Part shown: in pieces, positions 1-7,579 of the stretch
How positions within the stretch are numbered: position 1 is the stretch's first letter
Layout: each line of letters opens with the position of its first letter
Source: Planctomycetota bacterium
Lineage (GTDB): Bacteria > Planctomycetota > UBA8742 > UBA2392
DNA: 64,000 nucleotides
Assembly: GCA_027493625.1 (NCBI GenBank)
Contig: JAOSKM010000002.1
Location: 744,001 to 808,000 of the forward strand
Direction: 5' to 3'
Made by a program: the position numbers and the translations under genes
Notes under the pieces: generated by a model
What the model was told of the DNA's origin: nothing
Databases searched by the model: none
The model's input: the letters and a program-made list of their open reading frames with translations, nothing else

Positions 1-2
1 GC

Positions 3-203
3 AGGACTTTCGGCGAGCTTCCGGCGGAAGAAAAGAACAAGATCAGCCACCGGGCAAACGCGCTGGCGAAGTTCAGGCTGGAGCTGGAGAAGCTGTTAGG
101 GGAGGCGGCAGTTAACGGCGACTGCGGGAGTTCTCAATGGCGCGGCGGGAACGGAGCGGTTTTCGGAACCTCAACGTGTGGAAGAAGGCGATGGTCGCCG
201 TAA
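3..203 (+). CDS. rdgB: XTP/dITP diphosphatase, 3' end only
   Basis: The first frame of the window reads TFGELPAEEKNKISHRANAL, the C-terminal signature of the RdgB/HAM1 family, which hydrolyses non-canonical purine triphosphates (dITP, XTP) to monophosphates and keeps them out of DNA. Only the last 66 codons are present because the gene starts before the window. After the SHR motif the family normally ends within about 15-20 residues; here about 45 unrelated residues follow, running 67 nt into the next gene. The extension begins near an inverted-repeat arm (103-125), so the native 3' end was probably replaced by an insertion. The family call is firm; the true C-terminus is uncertain. Confidence 0.8.
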   Translation, partial: RTFGELPAEEKNKISHRANALAKFRLELEKLLGEAAVNGDCGSSQWRGGNGAVFGTSTCGRRRWSP

Positions 204-558
204 AACAGATCTACCAACTGACCCGCAGGTTCCCGAAAGACGAGCTGTACGCCCTGACCAGCCAGATTCGCCGCGCGGCCGCCTCGGTACCGATGAACAT
301 CGCCGAGGGCTATAAGCGCCGGCGATACCCTGAAGACTATGTGCGGCTGCTGGTCACCGCACACGGTTCCCAGGGTGAAGTCGAAACAGCGATTGAGATA
401 GCATTCATGCTTGAGTACATCACCGAGGCGGACTGCGAGAGACTGCTGGACGTGTACGACGAACTCGGACGTATGCTGAATGGCCTGATTGACAGCGTCG
501 ACAAAGGCGCCAGTAAAAGTGACCGGTAGACCAGGGTAGTCAGCGGTGAACTGCCGCC
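103..558. mobile_element. Candidate inverted-repeat unit carrying a four-helix-bundle gene
   Basis: The arms 103-125 and 536-558 are imperfect inverted copies of each other: 11 consecutive paired bases beginning AGGCGGCAGTT, then about 8 of the next 13. They enclose the gene at 137-529. The right side continues as degenerate 7-nt words (TGCCGCC, TGCGGCC, TGCCGCC) to about 572. The left arm lies inside the rdgB reading frame. This resembles the better-preserved unit at 4655-5134. The short arms in GC-rich DNA make it less certain. Confidence 0.45.
137..529 (+). CDS. Four-helix-bundle protein, 23S rRNA intervening-sequence (IVP) type
   Basis: The 130-residue product is predicted all-helical, with the family hallmarks FRNLNVWKKAM near the N-terminus, an SQIRRAAASVPMNIAEG motif around residues 47-63 and an E-rich third helix. 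Proteins of this family are encoded in intervening sequences of 23S rRNA genes and as free-standing genes; a pentameric bundle that binds nucleic acid is known for the related Avd protein. The exact role of this family is unknown. ATG 137 has a GGGAG ribosome site seven bases upstream. It overlaps the rdgB frame by 67 nt and lies between inverted-repeat arms, which suggests arrival as a unit. A second paralogue is at 4676-5092. Confidence 0.8.
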   Translation: MARRERSGFRNLNVWKKAMVAVKQIYQLTRRFPKDELYALTSQIRRAAASVPMNIAEGYKRRRYPEDYVRLLVTAHGSQGEVETAIEIAFMLEYITEADCERLLDVYDELGRMLNGLIDSVDKGASKSDR

Positions 559-590
559 TGCGGCCTGCCGCCTGATCCAGGAGAAGCACC

Positions 591-1511
591 ATGACTCAAA
601 AACTATGCGAAAAGATCTGGCGCAACGGCGAGTTCATCGCCTGGGAAGACGCCACCGTGCACGTCTGCGCGCACGTGCTGCATTACGGCAGCTCGGTGTT
701 CGAGGGCATCCGGGCCTATGACGTCGGCGGCCAGCCCGGCATCTTTCGCCTGAAAGAACACATCCGCCGCCTGTTCGACAGCGCCAAGATCTACCGCATG
801 GAGCTGAAGTTCACGCCCGAGCAGGTGGAGCAGGCCTGTGTGCAGGCCGTACGCGAGAACAACTTCAAGGCCTGCTACCTGCGTCCGATCGCGTACCGCG
901 ACCTGGGGCCCATGGGTGTGAACCCGCTCAAGAACCCGGTCACGCTCGACATCATCACCTGGCACTGGGGAGCCTATCTGGGCGCCGAGGCGCTGGAGAA
1001 GGGCGTCGACATGCAGATCAGCACCTGGACCCGCAACCGGCCGAACACCACGCCGGCGATGGCCAAGGCGGGCGCGAACTACGCCAGCGGGGCGCTGATT
1101 AAAATGGAAGCGATCCTGAACGGTTACAGTGAGGGCATCGCGCTGGACAACAACGGTCTGCTGAGTGAAGGCAGCGGCGAGAACATCTTCGTGGTGCGCG
1201 ACGGCATGATCGCCACGCCCAGCGGCGGCCACTCGATTCTCAAGGGCATCACGCGCGACACGGTAATCCGCCTGGCGCGCGACATGGGCATCGAAGTCGT
1301 CGAAACCAACCTCACGCGCGAACAGCTGTACATGGCCGATGAGGTATTCGCGGTGGGCACGGCCGCCGAGGTGACTCCGATCCGCAGCCTGGACAAGATC
1401 ACGATCGGCATCGGCAGCCGCGGGCCGATCACGGAGAAGATCCAGAAGGCATACCTTGACCTGGTGCAGGGCCGCGGCGAGGACAAGTGGGGCTTCATCA
1501 CGCGGGTGTGA
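591..1511 (+). CDS. ilvE: Branched-chain amino acid aminotransferase
   Basis: The 306-residue product matches the class IV PLP aminotransferase IlvE over its full length. It transfers the amino group between glutamate and the 2-keto acids of leucine, isoleucine and valine, the last step of their synthesis, in the cytoplasm. Visible signatures are HYGSSVFEGIRAY (residues about 31-43), the PLP lysine in MAKAGANYASG (about residue 159) and LSEGSGENIFVVRDG (about 195-209). ATG 591 follows AGGAGAAGCACC, a good ribosome site. It is apparently monocistronic: a strong hairpin terminator follows 17 nt after the stop and the next gene has its own control region. Confidence 0.95.
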   Translation: MTQKLCEKIWRNGEFIAWEDATVHVCAHVLHYGSSVFEGIRAYDVGGQPGIFRLKEHIRRLFDSAKIYRMELKFTPEQVEQACVQAVRENNFKACYLRPIAYRDLGPMGVNPLKNPVTLDIITWHWGAYLGAEALEKGVDMQISTWTRNRPNTTPAMAKAGANYASGALIKMEAILNGYSEGIALDNNGLLSEGSGENIFVVRDGMIATPSGGHSILKGITRDTVIRLARDMGIEVVETNLTREQLYMADEVFAVGTAAEVTPIRSLDKITIGIGSRGPITEKIQKAYLDLVQGRGEDKWGFITRV

Positions 1512-1528
1512 TCACACCCGGGAAACTG

Positions 1529-1554
1529 ACGACCCGCGCTGTTGCGCGGGTCGT
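1529..1554 (+). terminator. Rho-independent-like terminator of ilvE
   Basis: A perfect 11-bp stem (ACGACCCGCGC pairing with GCGCGGGTCGT) with a TGTT loop, followed by TTCAT. It lies 17 nt after the ilvE stop codon. Confidence 0.75.
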
Positions 1555-1657
1555 TTCATATCCAATTGATATAGCCGGAAATTATTTCTTACGTTCTGAT
1601 TGGAATTTGCGGGTTTGAGGCGGTAACCTCTTCTTTAATTGCACATACTGTCTCTAT

Positions 1658-1671
1658 TGACCGGTTGGTCA
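1658..1671. promoter_or_regulatory. Probable TetR-family operator (autoregulation)
   Basis: TGACCGGTTGGTCA is an inverted repeat (TGACC / GGTCA, 4-nt centre) ending one base before the ATG of the TetR-family gene. CATACT at 1644-1649 could be the -10 box, which puts the operator at the transcription start. Autorepression is the usual arrangement in this family; it is inferred here. Confidence 0.6.
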
Positions 1672-1672
1672 G

Positions 1673-2281
1673 ATGCGCCTTACTTCCCCCAAGCGCGAGG
1701 CTCGATACCGCCAGTTGCTGCAGGCGGCGCTCAGGATTTTCGCGCGTGACGGAATCGACGGTGCATCCGTCGCCGACATCGCCGACGCAGCGGGCGTCGC
1801 CAAGGGCAGCGTTTACCTTTACTTCGACAGCAAGGAGGCGCTGGCCGGCGACCTGGTCCGCCACCTGTTCACCTTTGAGGACGACGGTCTGCGCCTGTCG
1901 CAGGAGTCCGAGCCGCTGGCCCGCATCCTGCAGTTCTGCGAGTCCCACGAAAAACGCATCCTGGACCTCGGCGAAGACGCCAGCGTGGTGCTGCACATGT
2001 TCGGCCACGTCGGCAAGTCGGCCGACGACCAGCTTGGGCGCGGTGTGCGGCAGCTCATGGCGGAGAGCCGCTTCGCCATCCAGGTGCTGCTGAGGCGCGC
2101 CATGGAGTTGGGGCTTGTGCCTGGCTGTAAGGACTGCGGGCAGGGCGCGGCGTTCCTGCTGGCGACCATGATGGGCACCGTCCACCAGCGGCTCGCGATG
2201 CCGGAGCTGGTGGCGAAGGGCGGGCTGCGTGTGCGCGACACGGTAGTAAACGCGATGCGCGGCCTGGGAGCGCAGGTTTAG
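1673..2281 (+). CDS. TetR/AcrR family transcriptional regulator
   Basis: A 202-residue protein with a typical TetR N-terminal DNA-binding domain: ALRIFARDGIDGASVADIAD followed by AGVAKGSVYLYFDSKEAL (residues about 16-55), the helix-turn-helix ending in the family's YxYFxxKEAL signature. The C-terminal ligand-binding and dimer domain (about 60-202) is divergent, so the ligand cannot be named. The start lies directly after the palindrome at 1658-1671 without a clear ribosome site, so translation may be near-leaderless. The next gene begins 9 nt downstream and is probably co-transcribed, making it a candidate target along with the regulator itself. Confidence 0.85.
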   Translation: MRLTSPKREARYRQLLQAALRIFARDGIDGASVADIADAAGVAKGSVYLYFDSKEALAGDLVRHLFTFEDDGLRLSQESEPLARILQFCESHEKRILDLGEDASVVLHMFGHVGKSADDQLGRGVRQLMAESRFAIQVLLRRAMELGLVPGCKDCGQGAAFLLATMMGTVHQRLAMPELVAKGGLRVRDTVVNAMRGLGAQV

Positions 2282-2289
2282 GGGGCGGT

Positions 2290-2829
2290 GTGTTCAGGGT
2301 TTTCCAGGCAAGCTCACCTGAAGTCGAGGTCGACGGGCGCACCGTGCTGGCGGTGTCGGCTGGCATGCTGGTCGGCTCGGTGGCGCGGGAGTTGCTGGAA
2401 AGCTGTGGGCTGTCGTTTATCCAGACGGCGCAGTGGTACCCGCATCAGGCGTGGCTTGAAGTCTATCGCAAGATTCATGACTACCTGGGGCCGGACACGC
2501 TGAACTCGATAGGCCGGCGCATCCCGTACACCGCGGATTTCCCCGACGAGCAGATGTTCGACGTGCCTTCCGCGCTGCAGTCGATCGACGTCGCGTACCA
2601 CATCGCCCACCGCGGCGGCGAGATCGGGCAGTACAAATACGTCGAGGTCGGGCTCGACCATTACGAGATCCACTGCGACAACCCGTACCCCAACGAGTTC
2701 GACATCGGCATCATCGCCTCGCTGGTCGAGCGCTTCCACGGCCGGCTGCAGTTCAGCGTCAACATGAAGCGGCCCGCGGCCGATCCGGAGCGGGACAACT
2801 CCTGCATCATCGAGATTGTACGCGTGTAG
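2290..2829 (+). CDS. Uncharacterised protein downstream of TetR regulator
   Basis: A 179-residue product, GTG start at 2290, with purine-rich GGGGGCG just before it. No transmembrane segment or signal peptide is visible. The middle (YKYVEVGLDHYEIHCDNPYP) and the C-terminus (DNSCIIEIVRV) suggest an alpha/beta ligand-binding fold of the kind found in V4R or haem-NO-binding sensor domains, but no decisive motif is present and I do not recognise the family. The 9-nt spacing from the TetR gene indicates one transcript. It is followed directly by a dispersed repeat (2835-2998). Confidence 0.7.
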   Translation: MFRVFQASSPEVEVDGRTVLAVSAGMLVGSVARELLESCGLSFIQTAQWYPHQAWLEVYRKIHDYLGPDTLNSIGRRIPYTADFPDEQMFDVPSALQSIDVAYHIAHRGGEIGQYKYVEVGLDHYEIHCDNPYPNEFDIGIIASLVERFHGRLQFSVNMKRPAADPERDNSCIIEIVRV

Positions 2830-2834
2830 GGCTC

Positions 2835-2998
2835 AGAGCCTGTCTGGTAACCCAGAGTGAGACCGATTCGGTGCGCCGTGCAAGCGATGCAAGGCGCCCG
2901 ACTGAGGCGTAGCTGAGGCTACGCCGCAAGGAGGGCAACGAAGCAGCGCGAAGCTCGCCGCCCGAATCAGGCCGCGAGTGGGTTTCCAGACAGGCTCT
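2835..2998. repeat. Dispersed palindromic repeat with 19-bp terminal inverted arms
   Basis: The arms 2835-2853 and 2980-2998 pair at 18 of 19 positions (AGAGCCTGTCTGG...). A central hairpin GCGTAGC-TGAG-GCTACGC lies at 2907-2924. The element exactly fills the gap between two genes and its right arm touches the xerD stop codon. A second, partial copy (right-hand 40 nt) is at 24098-24137. Confidence 0.8.
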
Positions 2999-3909
2999 CA
3001 GCCCGCGCGCGGGTGGAAGCGCTGCATCACGCTGCGCAGCCGCTTCTGGTCAACGTGCGTGTAGATCTGGGTGGTGCTGATGCTGACGTGGCCCAGCATT
3101 TCCTGCACGCTGCGGATGTCGGCCCCGTTCTCGAGCATGTGCGTGGCGAAGCAGTGGCGCAGGGTGTGCGGGTGGATGTCGTCGCTGCGCAGGCCCGCCA
3201 TGCGCGCGTACTGCTTGACCAGGTCCCAGACCCGCGTGCGCGAAAGCTTGCGCCCGGACTTGCTGACGTAGACGAAATCGCCCGGGCGCTTCAGCAGGGC
3301 GGGACGGCCGCGCTCGAGCCAGCCGCGCACGTGCTCGATGGCGCGAGCGCCGATCGGCACCACGCGTTCCTTGTTGCCCTTGCCGCGCACGGACAGGTAG
3401 CCGGAATCCAGGTGCAGGCGATTGAGGGTCAGGCCGCAGACCTCGCTGACGCGGGCGCCGGTGGCGTACAGGGTGTGCAGGATGGCGCGGTCGCGCAGCA
3501 GCAGGGGCAGCGTGCCGACGGGCGCGTTCAGCAGCGCCTCGACGTGTTCCTCGGTGAGGTAGTCGGGCAGCGGCTGCGCGAGCCTGGGCGGCTGCAGGTG
3601 CTGGGCGGGATCGTGGTCGGTGCGCTGCTCGACGCCGCAGAAGCGGAAGAACATGCGCAGGGCGGAAACCCGGCGCGCCACGCTGCGGGCCGAGATGCCG
3701 GCGCGGCGCTGCTCGGCCAGGAACTCGACCAGGTCGTCGGGGCGCACGGCGGCGGACTCGTAGATGCCGCGCCGGAACAGGAACTCGAGCAGCAGCTCGA
3801 GGTCGCGGCGGTAGGCGATCAGCGAATTCTCGGCCAGCCCGCACTCCAGGCGCAAGTAGTCAAGGTAGGCTTCCAGCAGAAGCCGCAACTCGCATGAACC
3901 ACCGCCCAT
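2998..3909 (-). CDS. xerD: Tyrosine recombinase XerD/XerC
   Basis: A 303-residue site-specific recombinase that resolves chromosome dimers at dif during division. The N-terminal SAM-like core-binding domain (about 8-95) is followed by the catalytic domain. It has the R-K-H-R-H-Y set: arginine in TGARVSEVCGL (about residue 150), HPHTLRHCFATH (about 246-257), MLGHVSISTTQIYTH with the nucleophilic tyrosine near residue 283. Length and order fit the single-chromosome Xer enzymes rather than phage integrases. ATG 3909 follows GGGGGAGTTCTC, a good ribosome site. It lies 74 nt downstream of ktrA on the same strand. XerD is preferred over XerC from the general motif pattern; not certain. Confidence 0.88.
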   Translation of the reverse strand: MGGGSCELRLLLEAYLDYLRLECGLAENSLIAYRRDLELLLEFLFRRGIYESAAVRPDDLVEFLAEQRRAGISARSVARRVSALRMFFRFCGVEQRTDHDPAQHLQPPRLAQPLPDYLTEEHVEALLNAPVGTLPLLLRDRAILHTLYATGARVSEVCGLTLNRLHLDSGYLSVRGKGNKERVVPIGARAIEHVRGWLERGRPALLKRPGDFVYVSKSGRKLSRTRVWDLVKQYARMAGLRSDDIHPHTLRHCFATHMLENGADIRSVQEMLGHVSISTTQIYTHVDQKRLRSVMQRFHPRAG

Positions 3910-3982
3910 GAGAACTCCCCCGGCGCGAAGGCGCCAAGGCGGTTGATCGGCAGTCCGTGGTACGGAACTTGAATCGAGTCGC

Positions 3983-4651
3983 CTACTCGGTCTCGCGGAT
4001 GAAGCGGTCGATGTCCTTGTTTTTGCCCACCAGCATCATCACGTCGTTGGCCTCGGGCTTGGTGTCGGGGCCGGGGATGCTGATCGATTCCGCCTCGTCA
4101 CCCTTGGCGGGTTTGCGGATTGCCACCAGGTTCACGCCGAAGTTCTTGCGCAGCTGCAGCTCGAGCAGCGTCTTGCCCAGGATGGCGCCCGGCGCCTTGA
4201 TCTGCACGAAGCTGTGTTCACTGCCGATCTCCACGGCCTCCAGCAGGCTTGGCTTGGCCAGCTTCTGGGCCAGCTTCAGCGCCGCCTGTTCCTCGGGCAT
4301 GATCACTTCGTCGGCGCCCAGGCGCTGCAGGATGGTGCGTTTCACGCGGTCGTTGGCGCGAGCGACCACGCGCGGATAACTGAGGTCGCGCGCCGCCAGC
4401 ATCGCGAGCTGGCAGGCCTCGAAGTTCTCGCCGATCGCCACCACCACGGTGTCCACCTTGCCCAGCCCCAGCGAACGCTGGGTCTCCAGCTCGGTGGCGT
4501 TGGCGGTCACGGCCAGCGCGACCTTGTCCTTGATGGCGTCCACCACGTCAGGATCGGTGTCGATCGCGATCACCTCAAGCCCGTCCTTGGCCAGCGTCTC
4601 CGCCAGCGCCATCCCGAAGCGACCAAGGCCAATCACAGCAACTTTCTGCAT
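3983..4651 (-). CDS. ktrA: K+ uptake regulatory subunit, KtrA/TrkA type
   Basis: A 222-residue cytoplasmic gating subunit for the KtrB/TrkH channel. The N-terminal RCK/Rossmann domain has the nucleotide-binding loop VIGLGRFGMALAETL (residues 6-20) with the acidic end VIAIDTDPDVV (about 31-41). The C-terminal TrkA_C domain (about 135-218) is the usual ATP or c-di-AMP/ligand module. Length matches KtrA (about 220), half the size of E. coli TrkA. The start ATG 4651 is only three bases from an inverted-repeat arm (4655-4690), so its ribosome site (TGGAACC on the coding strand) is provided by the inserted element between ktrB and ktrA. Confidence 0.88.
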   Translation of the reverse strand: MQKVAVIGLGRFGMALAETLAKDGLEVIAIDTDPDVVDAIKDKVALAVTANATELETQRSLGLGKVDTVVVAIGENFEACQLAMLAARDLSYPRVVARANDRVKRTILQRLGADEVIMPEEQAALKLAQKLAKPSLLEAVEIGSEHSFVQIKAPGAILGKTLLELQLRKNFGVNLVAIRKPAKGDEAESISIPGPDTKPEANDVMMLVGKNKDIDRFIRETE

Positions 4652-4654
4652 ATG

Positions 4655-5134
4655 TCAGGTTCCAGGGTACAGGTTTCAGGTTTCAGGGTTAACTGTCGCG
4701 GGCCCTGAGCCATCCTCCGAACCGCTTTCCAGCCGGGAGATGAGCTTGTACAGCATCTTCCGGACTTCAATCAGTAAGTTCCATGCCGTGCGAGCGCGAT
4801 CTGTGTCCACCAGCTTGCGGCGCTCGAACAGTTCCAGAAAAGTCAGCGTCTCCGCCAGCGAGCCCCGCGCATGGTACAGATGCGCGAGATACTGTTTGCG
4901 CGAACCCAGTTCATGGCCTTCGGAGATGTTGGCGGGCACCGATGCGGACGATGCCTCCCACTGCCCCGCGAGCCTGTACTTCTTGCTGAGCGGACCTGTG
5001 TCTATCAGGTCCATCACCAGGTCCGCGGCGTCCATGGACTTCTGCCAGACCTTCAGGTCGCGGTAACTCCTGATTTCATCCGGATCGTCCATGCGCCAAA
5101 CCCTGAAACCTGAAACCTGCACCCTGACACCTGA
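4655..5134. mobile_element. Inverted-repeat-flanked unit carrying a four-helix-bundle gene, inserted in the ktrB-ktrA operon
   Basis: The arms 4655-4690 and 5099-5134 pair at 33 of 36 positions. Each arm is itself built from degenerate copies of a short word (CAGGTTTCAGG, TCAGGGT). The unit fills the whole junction: one arm ends next to the ktrB stop codon (5135-5137), the other begins four bases from the ktrA start codon. The enclosed gene's frame runs into both arms. No target duplication is visible. Confidence 0.75.
4676..5092 (-). CDS. Four-helix-bundle protein, 23S rRNA intervening-sequence (IVP) type
   Basis: A 138-residue all-helical product with the family signatures SYRDLKVWQKSMD (about residues 8-20), QWEASSASVPANISEGHELG (about 45-64) and an AETLTFLELFERR segment. 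ATG 5092 is preferred; a start ten codons upstream (5122) would lie inside the right repeat arm and add a repeat-encoded peptide. The C-terminal residues (TVNPET) and the stop codon are encoded by the left arm, so gene and repeat form one unit. It sits between ktrB and ktrA, with no functional link to K+ transport expected. Paralogue of the gene at 137-529; low sequence identity, same fold family. Confidence 0.8.
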   Translation of the reverse strand: MDDPDEIRSYRDLKVWQKSMDAADLVMDLIDTGPLSKKYRLAGQWEASSASVPANISEGHELGSRKQYLAHLYHARGSLAETLTFLELFERRKLVDTDRARTAWNLLIEVRKMLYKLISRLESGSEDGSGPATVNPET

Positions 5135-6973
5135 TCAGCCAATCATGACTTGTTCTTCAGGGTACTCGAACTTCCTTGCCTGCCGGCGGCCTACCGCCAG
5201 CACCAGCGTCAGCGGCCCGATTCTTCCTATATACATGCACGCGATGATGATCAGCCTGCCCGCCGGGGTCAATTCGGCGCTGACGCCGCTGCTCAGTCCC
5301 ACGGTGCAGAAGGCGCTGGCGGCCTCGAACAGGATGTGCTCGAAGCCGTACTTCTGCGCGCCCATGCCCTCGGCTTCCGTCACCGTCAGCAGCAGCGTGG
5401 CGATGAAGATGAACGCCAGTGCCAGCACCAGCATCACCAGCGACTTGCGGATCAGCAGCTCCGGGATCCGCCGCTTGAAGGCCTCCGGCGGGCGCCCGCG
5501 CACGGTGCTGAGCACCGCCAGCAGCATCACGAAGAACGTGGTGGTCTTGATGCCGCCCGCCACGCTGCCGGGGCTGCCGCCGATCAGCATCAGCAGGATG
5601 GTCCAGAACTGCGTGCTGGTGGTGGTGTGCACCGTGTCGATGCTGTTGAAGCCGGCCGTGCGCGCCGCCATGGACTGGAACACCGCGGCCGCCATGCGGT
5701 CGCTGAAGTCCATGGCGCTCATGCTGTTGTTCCATTCCAGGAGCAGGAAGCCGACCGCACCCACCAGCAGCAGGCCAAGCGTGGTGACCAGCACGATCTT
5801 GCTCTGCAGCGACAGGCGCGGCAGCGGCTGGTTCTTGACCCTGCGCCGGATCAGCGGCACGCGCCGCAGCATCGGGTGCGCCCAGAAGCGGTAGGTGGCG
5901 AGCTCCATGATCACCACAAAGCCGATGCCCCCCAGCACCACCAGGAAGCTCAGGCTCAGCACGACCGGCCAGTGGCCCACGTAGCGCACCATGCTGTCCG
6001 GGTACAGGCTGAAACCAGCGTTGCAGAACGCGCTCACGCTGTGGAACGCGGAATAGTAAAGCTGCTCGCCGGGCGGCAGCAGGTTGCCCGCCGCATCCAC
6101 CCAGTAGCCGTACATCCACCACACGCCCAGAGCCTCGACCGCGAACGTCGAGCCGAGAATCCACACCGTCACGCGCCCCACGCGCCCCACCATCTCGAGG
6201 TTCAGGACTTCGCCCACGGCCGCCGTGCCGCGCACGCCCATGCCGCGCCCGAACGCGAGGCCGAAGAACGCGGCAAAGCTCATGATGCCGAGGCCGCCGA
6301 CCTGGATCAGCGCGAGGATCACCAGCTGGCCGAAGCGCGTCCAGGCGGTGCCGGTGTCCAGCACGGTCAGGCCGGTGACGCAGGTGGCCGAAGTGGAGGT
6401 GAAGAAGGCATCCAGGAAGCTGATCGGCTGCTCCGGGGCGTGGGCGCCGGGCAGCATCAGCAGGCCGGTGCCCAGCAGGATCAACCCGGCGAAGCTGCCC
6501 AGGAATACGTGCAGCGGGCTCTGCGCCAGGCGCGTCATGAAGCTGAAGGCGCGCAGCAGTCGCAGGCAGACGAATGCGCCGAGGCCGGCCTGGGTCAGCA
6601 GCGCGAAAGCGCCGAAGGTCTCGGACTGCGACAGTGCGCCGCTCACCCAGTGCGAAGCAAGGAACAGGCCCAGCCCCATCAGCGCGCCCACCACCAGCGC
6701 CAGCGTGTCGGCGGGCGCCTGACGCCAGCCTTCGGACAGCTTGCGGCTGGCGACATAGACGCCCAGGGTTTCGCCGATCAACACCACCAGGCAGAGCGAC
6801 TGGAACAGCGCGATCCACGGATCCCACGACTCCGGAAACGCCTCGCCGTGGAACAGCAGGAAGCTCGCGAACGCCAGCAGCGAGGTGACGGTGTTGACCC
6901 AGAAATAGCGTTCGCGCCAAGCCTCGACGCGCTCGTCGGTGAAGATGCGGGTGATCAGCCTGGTGTCTGTCAC
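5135..6973 (-). CDS. ktrB: K+ uptake channel subunit, TrkH/KtrB family, with N-terminal extension
   Basis: A 612-residue inner-membrane protein. The TrkH core has four membrane-pore-membrane repeats whose selectivity-filter loops are visible: TSTSATCVTGLT (about residue 195), SVSAFCNAGFSL (about 315), MAARTAGFNSID (about 438) and ASAFCTVGLSSG (about 556), each with the filter glycine. Core proteins are about 450-490 residues; here about 140 extra N-terminal residues carry roughly four more membrane helices, as in some long TrkH relatives. The GTG start at 6973 follows GGGGGTGAC. The partner ktrA follows, separated by the inserted unit 4655-5134. Two hairpins (6983-6997, 7004-7027) stand in the leader. 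Confidence 0.9.
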   Translation of the reverse strand: MTDTRLITRIFTDERVEAWRERYFWVNTVTSLLAFASFLLFHGEAFPESWDPWIALFQSLCLVVLIGETLGVYVASRKLSEGWRQAPADTLALVVGALMGLGLFLASHWVSGALSQSETFGAFALLTQAGLGAFVCLRLLRAFSFMTRLAQSPLHVFLGSFAGLILLGTGLLMLPGAHAPEQPISFLDAFFTSTSATCVTGLTVLDTGTAWTRFGQLVILALIQVGGLGIMSFAAFFGLAFGRGMGVRGTAAVGEVLNLEMVGRVGRVTVWILGSTFAVEALGVWWMYGYWVDAAGNLLPPGEQLYYSAFHSVSAFCNAGFSLYPDSMVRYVGHWPVVLSLSFLVVLGGIGFVVIMELATYRFWAHPMLRRVPLIRRRVKNQPLPRLSLQSKIVLVTTLGLLLVGAVGFLLLEWNNSMSAMDFSDRMAAAVFQSMAARTAGFNSIDTVHTTTSTQFWTILLMLIGGSPGSVAGGIKTTTFFVMLLAVLSTVRGRPPEAFKRRIPELLIRKSLVMLVLALAFIFIATLLLTVTEAEGMGAQKYGFEHILFEAASAFCTVGLSSGVSAELTPAGRLIIIACMYIGRIGPLTLVLAVGRRQARKFEYPEEQVMIG

Positions 6974-7366
6974 GTCACCCCCGGCGCGTCATGCGCCAAC
7001 CGCCCGGAAGGCTAATAATCCTTCCGGTGCACGCAAATGAGGATGCCGTTTGAGGCGCGTTTCGATTCGCGCCGGGCGGCTCCTCTCCAACGCCTGCGGG
7101 GTTAGCTGACGGGCTCGGGCCGAAGAGTAGCCCTACGCTTGGCTCCCGTGCGGCCTGCGACCACACGGGGAACCGACTTGCGCGATTAGCCCCAGAAACC
7201 TGGGTCCCCCGCTCGCGCCCTTCGGGGGCGCGACTCGGCGATGGAAAAAGGCTATCCCCCCAACGTTGACGAGTCAATGGCAACCGGCGGCGCTGACGGC
7301 GACTGCGGTTCACGCGCGGCAGGTTGGCGCCTCGCCCGGCGGGCGCGCTGCGCGTCGCACCTGCCC
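6974..7366. other. Non-coding gap upstream of ktrB
   Basis: No convincing gene in either strand. Near ktrB there are two hairpins, GGCGC-GTCAT-GCGCC (6983-6997) and CCGGAAGG-loop-CCTTCCGG (7004-7027), which would form in the ktrB 5' leader. The rest is GC-rich and contains several short inverted repeats. It includes GGGTTAGCTGACGGG, a wording that recalls planctomycete intergenic repeats; that resemblance is from memory only. Confidence 0.5.
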
Positions 7367-7564
7367 CTACTCCCCGAACAGCATGAAGTAGATTGCGAAC
7401 ACCGCCGCCGTCACGCCCAGCGCGATCTGCAGCCCGACCTGGATCACCAGCACCCACGCCGGCGGGCGGCGCGAGCTGGTCTTCCAGTTGTTGATGCTGC
7501 GCCACGCGCCGATGAAGGCAATCGCCGCCACACCCAGGATCGCACCCACCACCAGTCCGTGCAT
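7367..7564 (-). CDS. Small two-helix membrane protein
   Basis: A 65-residue product with two hydrophobic segments (GLVVGAILGVAAIAFIGAW, about residues 3-21, and VLVIQVGLQIALGVTAAVFA, about 38-57) separated by a basic loop KTSSRR. Family not recognised. It starts 16 nt after the stop of glycerate kinase on the same strand, so it is probably co-transcribed. The hydrophobic pattern and spacing support a real gene despite its size; no function can be assigned. Confidence 0.6.
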   Translation of the reverse strand: MHGLVVGAILGVAAIAFIGAWRSINNWKTSSRRPPAWVLVIQVGLQIALGVTAAVFAIYFMLFGE

Positions 7565-7579
7565 GCGCCTATCGTGGAT

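Noticed and set aside
5150..7015. Long open frame on the plus strand opposite ktrB
   Set aside because: It is a GC-driven mirror frame: Gln/His/Arg-rich, low complexity, without a ribosome site. ktrB on the other strand has all four filter motifs.
6974..7366. K+ or c-di-AMP riboswitch in the ktrB leader
   Set aside because: Two hairpins are visible, but the conserved core of the ydaO-type riboswitch was not found by eye.
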